Source of the DNA: Natronomonas salinimetallica
GTDB lineage: Archaea; Halobacteriota; Halobacteria; Halobacteriales; Haloarculaceae
Assembly (NCBI RefSeq): GCF_013839515.1
Contig: NZ_JACDNQ010000020.1
Span: 1-35,484, forward strand
Direction: 5' to 3'
Length of the DNA stretch: 35,484 nt
The notes beneath the pieces are model-generated. The model was not told where the DNA came from and searched no databases. It was given only the letters and a program-made list of their open reading frames with translations. Both the position numbers and the translations under genes were made by a program. Shown here piece by piece: positions 29,500-35,484 of the stretch (position 1 is the first letter of the stretch; every line of letters begins with the position of its first letter).

Positions 29500-31773
29500 C
29501 TAGTCCCCGAACAGTCGAGAAAAGAATCCACCGGAGTCGTCGGTATCCGACGCGTCTTCCGTGGTGGCTGATTGCTCGATGTCCGTGCCGGTTTCGGCCG
29601 CGCCGTTTAGGAGTTCGGTGACGGAGTACCCGATCCACTCGGCGAATTCCTCGGGTGCACCGATGTAGACGCTTGTGGACGATTTCTCGGACATGAATCG
29701 TTTAGGGAGGCGCTTCTCGTAGTCGTACACCTCGTACTCTTCGCGGTCGAAGTCAGCTGTGATGGCATTCGGCTCTGACTCGAACGTGACACGGCCGCCT
29801 TGAATATCCCGCTGCCACTTCAACCGCCCCGTGTCGTACGTCTTCTCGGCCGGCTCGTCAGCGGGGAAGTACTCGGGTTGCTCTCGACCGGCTTCGTCGT
29901 AGAATTCGCAGACAATACGGCGGACGTCTTCGATCGTGCCGTTCCCGTCGGTCCAGGGTTGTTCGGTGAGCATTCGGCGGGCCACGTAACTGAAGATCGG
30001 GTTCTGTCGTTCCAGCACCTCTGAGAGATCTTTCTGCGCTTCGCGGAAGCCCGGATCCTCCGGGTTGGAGGGGAAGGAGACGTCCATGCTCAGGATTTTC
30101 ATTCGATTCCGGAACTCGGATTTCGGGAGCGCGTCGTTGGTCGTGAAGATGAGGCACGGCTGATTGACGCTGGTGGGTGTCCAGTCGCCCCAGTAGTTTC
30201 GGATCGGGCTCCACCGCTGGATCTTCTCTTTCTCCGCGTCGATGATGGCGTATGGGAAGCACGTGTCCCATTCGCGGACGCCGCGAACCTCTTTGACGCC
30301 GACGTCGTCTGCGTCCACACCGGAGATGACCGTGTTGTCGGAGACGAGTCGCAGGATGTATTCGGTGAGTTTGTCTTTCCCCGCGTCGCTTTTCCCTTCG
30401 ATGTAGAGGTGCTGCAGGACGTTGTCCAGCGTCCGTGACGGTGACGACAATGCCTCGGCGTACTGGTTGGCGAACGGAGCCCAGAACCCGTAGAGGAACG
30501 CCTCGTACATCTGCGCCATCACTGCGGTCTCGGACTGCGTGTGGCCGTGATTCTGGACCGTCTCGATGTAGTCTTCGATGGTTTCGAGGCAGTGATCCAG
30601 AACTTCAGGGGTCGGCTCGTCAGTGGCGACAAGAATCATCTCGTCGTCCTCACCGATCACGACCTGCTCGGCTTCCGGAAGGACAGACATCGTCGGGATA
30701 GCCGTCGATTCCTTCACCTGATTGTTGTACGCGCTCAGCGGCGCGGTGATGCTGTGATCCTCGACGGTCGCGCCGCGGTCACGGAGCCCGGCCCCGAACT
30801 CGTCGGCAGTGTCCTTGTCTACCTTGCTGGTTCCCATTCGTATCTTCTCGTCGGGCGCACGGACACGCGGACGGTCGATCCCGTCCGTCAGCCCCGTTTC
30901 GTGATCCGATTCGACGAGCCCGACGTCCGGTGACTCGTCGTCGTCCGCAGTGTCGGTCGAATCGTCTTCGTCCGTTGGCTCGTCCGGCTCGACGACGTTG
31001 CGGTCGGCGTTTTCGGGTTCTTCGACGAACGCAACCGTCTCGTCTGCTTCCTCTGGGTCGTCGACAACGGCAGTGACCTGATCGGCGACATCTTTCAGGT
31101 CCTCAACCGCGTCCTGATTCAGGGCAGCAGTATCGCTCACGTCGAGATCGCCAGCACCAACCCAGTACTCGATGCGGTTCTCCCGCTCTTCCGGTGAATC
31201 GGCATCTTCCAGTGCCTCGACAAGCCCTTCAAGTAGCGTCTGGTCGCTGTACCCCTCACGGTACTCGTCGATGAATCGCTCGAACTCCTCGTCCAGTTCG
31301 GTCCCGACATCGGTCGTAATGACGGAGATCTGGTTCGTGTGGTACTCCCAGGAGTTCCGCGAGAGGTTGGCCGACCCTTGGACGAGCTTCACCGTGTCGT
31401 CCGGCATGACGATTCGGTAGATCTTCGAGTGGACTGTCTTCCGATTCTTCAACCGAATCGTGAGTCGATCGTCCTGTCGCAGTCGGACGAGCGACCTCGC
31501 TGTCGAGACTTCGTTCACCTGGTCGGCGTAGTCTTCGGCGTTCCCGATGAGTACGTCAAGTGAGCCGATGTCGTACTCGGTCAGCATCTTCACCATCAGG
31601 TCGGGTGTCTCCGCGTACGTCACGGCGTCCACATGACGAGCGCCTGCAAACAAATCGAGAAAGTCAGACCGCTCTTTCACCATCGCCAGGCGGTATTCCG
31701 CAGCACCGGATCCGTAGAACTCCGGCATATCCGCGAACCTGTCAAACGAGATATTCGCCGTCAGTTCGTCCAT
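29500..31773 (-). CDS. PLD-type nuclease fused to an AAA+/SF3-like ATPase domain
   Basis: The 757-residue protein starts with a phospholipase D-like domain that holds one HKD-type motif: VHSKIYR (His115, Lys117), then GSANLS. A very acidic linker (about 185-300) follows. The C-terminal half looks like an AAA+ or SF3-type ATPase: Walker A IEGKSDAGKDKL (about 459-470), in which Asp replaces the usual Ser/Thr after the Lys; Walker B AIIDAE; sensor 1 LIFTTND; and an arginine-finger-like RNRMKIL. PLD nucleases act as dimers with two HKD motifs. The gene lies upstream of, and divergent from, the methyltransferase. ATG 31773 is favoured: a TATA-like GTTTTATTC at 31796-31804 (minus strand) lies 27 bases upstream; a GTG two codons earlier is the alternative. 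It is likely a defence nuclease or helicase. Confidence 0.75.
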   Translation of the reverse strand: MDELTANISFDRFADMPEFYGSGAAEYRLAMVKERSDFLDLFAGARHVDAVTYAETPDLMVKMLTEYDIGSLDVLIGNAEDYADQVNEVSTARSLVRLRQDDRLTIRLKNRKTVHSKIYRIVMPDDTVKLVQGSANLSRNSWEYHTNQISVITTDVGTELDEEFERFIDEYREGYSDQTLLEGLVEALEDADSPEERENRIEYWVGAGDLDVSDTAALNQDAVEDLKDVADQVTAVVDDPEEADETVAFVEEPENADRNVVEPDEPTDEDDSTDTADDDESPDVGLVESDHETGLTDGIDRPRVRAPDEKIRMGTSKVDKDTADEFGAGLRDRGATVEDHSITAPLSAYNNQVKESTAIPTMSVLPEAEQVVIGEDDEMILVATDEPTPEVLDHCLETIEDYIETVQNHGHTQSETAVMAQMYEAFLYGFWAPFANQYAEALSSPSRTLDNVLQHLYIEGKSDAGKDKLTEYILRLVSDNTVISGVDADDVGVKEVRGVREWDTCFPYAIIDAEKEKIQRWSPIRNYWGDWTPTSVNQPCLIFTTNDALPKSEFRNRMKILSMDVSFPSNPEDPGFREAQKDLSEVLERQNPIFSYVARRMLTEQPWTDGNGTIEDVRRIVCEFYDEAGREQPEYFPADEPAEKTYDTGRLKWQRDIQGGRVTFESEPNAITADFDREEYEVYDYEKRLPKRFMSEKSSTSVYIGAPEEFAEWIGYSVTELLNGAAETGTDIEQSATTEDASDTDDSGGFFSRLFGD

Positions 31774-31979
31774 ACACACAGCAGCGGTCTAACACGAATA
31801 AAACCGTACCGTGGAGCGGTAGTGGAGCATACGCTATAGACACTCAGAGAGACTCACTGCTCTTCCCTATTGAGAGACCCTTGACGATGATCACGATTGA
31901 ACGGCAGTCCTTGCCTCTCACCCGATGGGCAAGAGCGGGACGACCAGAAAAACTTCATACCAGACGGCAAAATGATAGA

Positions 31980-32003
31980 ATGGCCGTACACCACTACGGC
32001 CAT
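31980..32003. repeat. Inverted repeat, 9-bp arms
   Basis: ATGGCCGTA (31980-31988) and TACGGCCAT (31995-32003) are perfect arms with the loop CACCAC. Confidence 0.5.
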
Positions 32004-32042
32004 CGAAATTCGGCGCACCACCGTCGGATTTCGTAGGTGAGG

Positions 32043-32058
32043 CCCCTGGTACCAGGGG
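32043..32058. repeat. Perfect 16-bp palindrome
   Basis: CCCCTGGTACCAGGGG has no spacer and is a possible regulator site or hairpin between the divergent genes. Confidence 0.55.
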
Positions 32059-32122
32059 AGTCACTCTCTCTTCGAAGGCTGAACGTCCCACCTGAGCGCC
32101 CAGCACTTGTCGACAGACACTT

Positions 32123-32138
32123 GTACATATCAATGTAC
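32123..32138. repeat. Inverted repeat, 6-bp arms
   Basis: GTACAT (32123-32128) and ATGTAC (32133-32138) flank ATCA. Two copies of CACTTGT occur directly before it at about 32105 and 32119. Confidence 0.4.
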
Positions 32139-32405
32139 GCAAAACGATCCTGAGATTAATCAACTGCTACACCGGGCGCAAACTGTAGTTCTACATTTTT
32201 CGTTGTCCGGATCGTGTCGAAGAGCGATTTCACGCGCGCCTGGTACCGCTCAGTTCTCGTTGTTCGTCGTCTAAGGACCTATGAACCTTCGCGGAAGATA
32301 CCTCGGAATCGCCGCAGATGGGGCCTATGAAGCACGTCTACCGCGGTATCCGGTACAACCATAGCTACGCACTGGATAGGACGGTAACCCCTGAATGACT
32401 TACCC

Positions 32406-32413
32406 TTTTAAAT
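32406..32413 (+). promoter_or_regulatory. TATA-like element of the methyltransferase gene
   Basis: TTTTAAAT lies 28 bases before ATG 32442, the spacing for a leaderless or nearly leaderless transcript. Confidence 0.55.
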
Positions 32414-32441
32414 CACCAAATCTTGAAACTGCATTACTCCG

Positions 32442-34733
32442 ATGTCTCGCATTACTACACAGACAGAATCTGTCGGTCGATTACAACCGTCTACTGGTGA
32501 TTGCTACAACTCTCAAGATCCCGAACGGGTCACAGTCACCCAGAATGCTAGTGTCGTGTCGCATATCACGCCTACCGGGACTGAGAAACCGAGCGACAGT
32601 ACCTGGGAACCTGTTTCCTATCGATTCGACGAAAGCACGTATGAAGCCCTCGTAGAGAGACTCCGGACGGCAGCCGACGCTGTTATTACTGCCATCGACA
32701 CTGAACTGCGCGAGTCACTACAGGACCAAGTTGTGGAATGGTGCGCACTTCACGGGTTTGACGCTCCTGACACGACACACACGCGAACGCTCCTCGCGCG
32801 ACAAGCTGTTCTGAACGTGCTCCTCAAGACGACACTGTACGAGCGGCACCACCAGCAAGGCGACTTGCCATCGCTGCCGCCCAATACGCGAGAGGCACTC
32901 CGACGAGCGGCAAAGCAAACAGAGAATCCAGCGTTCCACGAGTACGTTCTTGATGAAATCGTCTGGCTCGCTAACGACACCGACCTCGAACCGATACTTG
33001 ACGCTCGGGACTGGTTGCTGGAGTCGGGAGAGCCGGCTGAAACCATCGGGCGACTCTATGCAGATCTGATGTCGAACGATGACCGTCAGATACTCGGCCA
33101 GTTTCGAACGCCCCCGTACGTGGGATCGCTTATGCGGACGTGGGCAGCTGGTGACGATGATTGTGTGCTTGACCCTGGAATGGGGGCAGGTGTGCTGTCG
33201 AGTCCATTCGACCCGCAGTGGAGTGTAAGCACGGACCCAGCCCACGTTGACGGGATTGACCGGAGTCGTCTCTCGCACCTCATGGGCACGACTGCGTTGA
33301 CGCTGTACGGGCAGGCGCACGACCCGCGTGCGACTGACTTTCTCGACCTCTCACCGGACGACTTGCGACGAGATGTCGACGCGATCATCTGCAATCCGCC
33401 GTACACGAGTGGTGACTCACTCCCCGCAGCGTACAAAGACCAAATCAACACGCAGATAGAGCAGTCCATCGAGAGCAAAATCAGCGCACGCTCACCGCTT
33501 CATGCGTATTTTATTTACCACGCACGGCAGTTCCTTTCTGCGGGCGATCGCGCGGTCTTCATTACACCGCAAAGCTTCCTCACGACGCGCTACGGAGAAT
33601 CACTCAAGCAGTTCCTTCTGGAGATGTTCTCGATCAAAGCGTTCGTCCAATTTGATCCGGCTGGTGAACGAATATTTTCGGACGCTCACACGACAGCCCT
33701 CATCACGTTCTTGGAAGTAACACCTGAGAACGAATCAGCTGACGAAACGCGATTCATTCGCGTCGATGATTCAGTTGATGAGTACGAACTCCGCCATGCA
33801 GTCAACGACGGCGATCCGGGGAGTCCTGACTGGGGAAACATCAACTGCATCCAACAAACCCAGCTCGATCCGGGCAAGAACTGGGAAGCGTTGTTCAGCC
33901 CGATGGACATCGATACGAGAAATCTCACACGACTTGACGAGTTCGCCACCGTCCATCGTGGGAAGATGACCGGCGCAGCCGATTTCTTCTGCCTCTCACA
34001 GGCCGAGGTTGACGAACTCGAACTCGACACCCAGTACATTTCCCGGCTTATTCGGCAACCGAAACTCGTCGACGGGTACGATTTCCGTGACAAAGACTGG
34101 GAGACACTACGGGAGCGCGGGGAAGACGTGTGGCTGTTCGATCCTGACGCCATTCAAGAGATCCCGGAGTCGATCGACACATTCAGCGAGCAAGTGGACA
34201 GTGACTCATCGGTACTACCAGATGACGATTCCGGCACGGTAGCGAATCTACTCGCATATTTGCGTGACGGTGTTATTGAGTACGGTCTGTCAGGGACAGG
34301 TGCGCTCAAAAACCGTTCGTACTGGTACCGACCGAGGAGACAAGACTCGCCTCGGGTTCTGATTCAAAACGGGGGTCGAGACGGATTCACGTTCCTGTTG
34401 AATGAGACTGAGGCGCGAAACATCCACAATTTCGATGGATTCTACGACGTGACGGTGAACGAGACGGAACTGAAGGCGTTGCTCGCGTATCTGAACAGCG
34501 GTGTTGCCGAGTACATCGTTCGCAATTACACGCAGACCCTGCAAGGTGGCTTTGAAAAGCTGGGATCGGGGGCGATCAAACAACTGCCTGTAATCAATGT
34601 GACCGAAATAAATGATGAGATGACGACTGACCTTGCTGACCTGTTCGATACTCTGAGAGAGACCGCACGGCGCGACGGTGACTGTGAGTCAGTCATTAAT
34701 CGCATCGATACGGTACTCCAGCAAACCCTGTGA
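32442..34733 (+). CDS. N6-adenine DNA methyltransferase (Eco57I/TaqI-like)
   Basis: The 763-residue protein has the class of motifs seen in Type I/II gamma N6-adenine methyltransferases. The helical segment GQFRTPPYVGSLMRTW precedes motif I LDPGMGAGVL (Asp244); motif IV ICNPPYTSG (Asn318 to Tyr321) is complete; HTTALITFLEV and the late region RVLIQNGGRDGFTFLL follow. The C-terminal half probably recognises DNA (target recognition domain, ending FEKLGSGAIKQLPV, typical of these enzymes). The N-terminal 200 residues are helical and of unknown role. No restriction domain is fused. It would mark host DNA at a specific site; the restriction partner is not obvious, and the nearby PLD/ATPase and Mre11-Rad50-NurA-HerA cassette are candidates. 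It is divergent from the PLD gene. Confidence 0.9.
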   Translation: MSRITTQTESVGRLQPSTGDCYNSQDPERVTVTQNASVVSHITPTGTEKPSDSTWEPVSYRFDESTYEALVERLRTAADAVITAIDTELRESLQDQVVEWCALHGFDAPDTTHTRTLLARQAVLNVLLKTTLYERHHQQGDLPSLPPNTREALRRAAKQTENPAFHEYVLDEIVWLANDTDLEPILDARDWLLESGEPAETIGRLYADLMSNDDRQILGQFRTPPYVGSLMRTWAAGDDDCVLDPGMGAGVLSSPFDPQWSVSTDPAHVDGIDRSRLSHLMGTTALTLYGQAHDPRATDFLDLSPDDLRRDVDAIICNPPYTSGDSLPAAYKDQINTQIEQSIESKISARSPLHAYFIYHARQFLSAGDRAVFITPQSFLTTRYGESLKQFLLEMFSIKAFVQFDPAGERIFSDAHTTALITFLEVTPENESADETRFIRVDDSVDEYELRHAVNDGDPGSPDWGNINCIQQTQLDPGKNWEALFSPMDIDTRNLTRLDEFATVHRGKMTGAADFFCLSQAEVDELELDTQYISRLIRQPKLVDGYDFRDKDWETLRERGEDVWLFDPDAIQEIPESIDTFSEQVDSDSSVLPDDDSGTVANLLAYLRDGVIEYGLSGTGALKNRSYWYRPRRQDSPRVLIQNGGRDGFTFLLNETEARNIHNFDGFYDVTVNETELKALLAYLNSGVAEYIVRNYTQTLQGGFEKLGSGAIKQLPVINVTEINDEMTTDLADLFDTLRETARRDGDCESVINRIDTVLQQTL

Positions 34734-34862
34734 TTCGAAGCTCGGTTCTGATTCGCTGTCGGATCGCAGAGAGTGATGCTCACGAAGCTACAGGTAAGAT
34801 CGGATCTGGTAGGGGAGATAACGCGGGGAAGGATTTTTGAGCACAACCACTCTGTCGACACT

Positions 34863-35189
34863 ATGTTTCGCCGCTCCTTCCTCGCTGCTCTCTCGACAGT
34901 CTCGGCACTCCCAGTAATTCCCGACCAATTCGATCCAGCCCATCCGCCAAATCTTCCGCCAGAGGGTAGCCTCATGTTTTGGTTTCATTTCTCCTCCGCG
35001 ATCGATCGGGATAGGCCGATGAGTACTGATCGGGCACGACGTATGACGGTGGATGAACTTGATCTCGACACTCTCGATGACGAAGAGGCTGTTCAGTTGT
35101 TGGAGTTAGCAAACGACGGCGTGTATGGGAAACACGATATGCCTGAACAGTGGCTGGGAGTTTTCGACGAACTGAGACGCGATTTCTGA
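34863..35189 (+). CDS. Small hypothetical protein, possibly with Tat-like N-terminus
   Basis: From ATG 34863 the 108-residue product begins MFRRSFLAALSTVSALP, which resembles a twin-arginine signal (RR-x-F-L then a hydrophobic stretch). An in-frame ATG at 35019 would give only MSTDRARRMTVDELDLDTLD and an acidic helical C-terminal half (EEAVQLLELANDGVYGKHDM), which may be the conserved part and the true protein. No family is recognised. The upstream T-rich GATTTTTGAG near 34830 is a weak TATA candidate for the longer form. Confidence 0.4.
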   Translation: MFRRSFLAALSTVSALPVIPDQFDPAHPPNLPPEGSLMFWFHFSSAIDRDRPMSTDRARRMTVDELDLDTLDDEEAVQLLELANDGVYGKHDMPEQWLGVFDELRRDF

Positions 35190-35484
35190 GGCCAAAACCA
35201 CTGCGCGCGCTGCCAGTTGTACAACAAACCACAGATTTATGTATCCAAACTGTCGATTAAATGTTGGCGAATCGCATGACACCGGCGACCCACATCACGC
35301 AGCGTGATGAAATCAGATCGGCCGAACAGGGGTTCCTTTATAAACGCCGTACCGCCGTCTGCCAAATGATGCCTGTCACGCAGAATGATGGGCGCTGCAG
35401 GTTGCAGCAACCCCGCTCGTTTGCACGGCCATGTGGGCGCGTTTGACCATCATTCTCGGTCGATGAATTCCCAGCGGCGGCTTC
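35190..35484. other. Right-edge region without a supported gene
   Basis: A good TATA-like TTTATAAA occurs on the plus strand at 35338-35345, and a hairpin GCTGCA-GGT-TGCAGC at 35394-35408. The only frames are short: one from ATG 35261 (61 residues) and a shorter one inside it from 35366. They are arginine-rich and unlike the acidic neighbours, so I do not call them genes. A gene or RNA could begin near 35368 and extend past the edge. Confidence 0.3.

Larger units (their letters stand above)
31774..32441. other. Long divergent intergenic region with palindromes and possible gene debris
   Basis: No complete gene is seen in these 668 bases between the divergent PLD/ATPase and methyltransferase genes. 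The region holds three exact palindromes, listed separately. A plus-strand frame ending at about 32038 (QERDDQKNFIPDGKMIEWP) and a minus-strand frame ending near 32160 (RYQARVKSLFDTIRTTKNVE) look protein-like but have no credible starts, so they may be decayed gene fragments. Confidence 0.35.

Noticed and set aside
32281-32364. 27-codon frame MNLRGRYLGIAADG upstream of the methyltransferase
   Set aside because: It is too short, has no promoter of its own and is not followed by related sequence.
35261-35446. 61-residue frame at the right edge
   Set aside because: It is Arg- and Cys-rich, unlike the acidic proteins around it, and the TATA-like box lies inside it rather than upstream.

Overview
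The window looks like an accessory (defence and mobile) region of a halophilic archaeon (class Halobacteria). Predicted proteins are very acidic. Many genes have an A/T-rich TATA-like element about 20-30 nt before an ATG with almost no leader, as in leaderless haloarchaeal transcripts. Several genes belong to archaeal or haloarchaeal families: NurA/HerA, HxlR regulators, a bacterio-opsin-activator type HTH, and an RNA polymerase epsilon-like protein. No rRNA, tRNA or CRISPR array was recognised. All functional calls come from motifs read by eye; no database search was run.

Left part (1-4950): the tail of a gene cut by the edge, a Cys-rich protein with a Vsr-like PD-(D/E)XK domain, a rhomboid-like intramembrane protease on the minus strand, a DUF429-like protein, a small HTH protein, two small hypothetical genes, and the decayed 3' end of an IS5-like transposase. 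Second part (4950-12800): a two-gene operon resembling bacterial MrfB-MrfA (RNase H-like exonuclease plus DEAH-type helicase with a DUF1998-like Cys cluster), followed by a truncated gene; an OB-fold/DEDD exonuclease fusion on the minus strand; a UDG-like protein; and a striking fusion of an N6-methyltransferase-like domain, a CBS pair and a HEPN-like domain.

Middle (12800-19850): two overlapping small minus-strand genes, then about 560 nt without a gene that is dense in exact inverted repeats and looks like a structured RNA or replication/integration element (13584-14020). Next come a diverged RNA polymerase epsilon-like protein, a GmrSD-type (DUF262/DUF1524) restriction protein, an unrecognised 269-residue protein, a winged-helix protein and a WYL-like protein.

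Right part (19847-34733): a tight five-gene plus-strand operon encodes Mre11-like, Rad50-like and NurA-like proteins, a stand-alone HAS-barrel-like protein and a HerA-like ATPase, i.e. a complete DNA-end-processing machine. After a second transposase remnant comes a divergent pair: an F420/NAD(P)-dependent oxidoreductase fused to an HTH, and an HxlR regulator with a perfect palindrome at its start. Next come a PLD-nuclease/AAA+ fusion and, divergent from it across 668 nt rich in palindromes, a large N6-adenine DNA methyltransferase. The combination of a methyltransferase, a PLD/ATPase and the Mre11-Rad50-NurA-HerA cassette next to GmrSD and MrfAB-like genes is best read as a defence island. 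Whether the cassette and the methyltransferase form one self/non-self system is inference.
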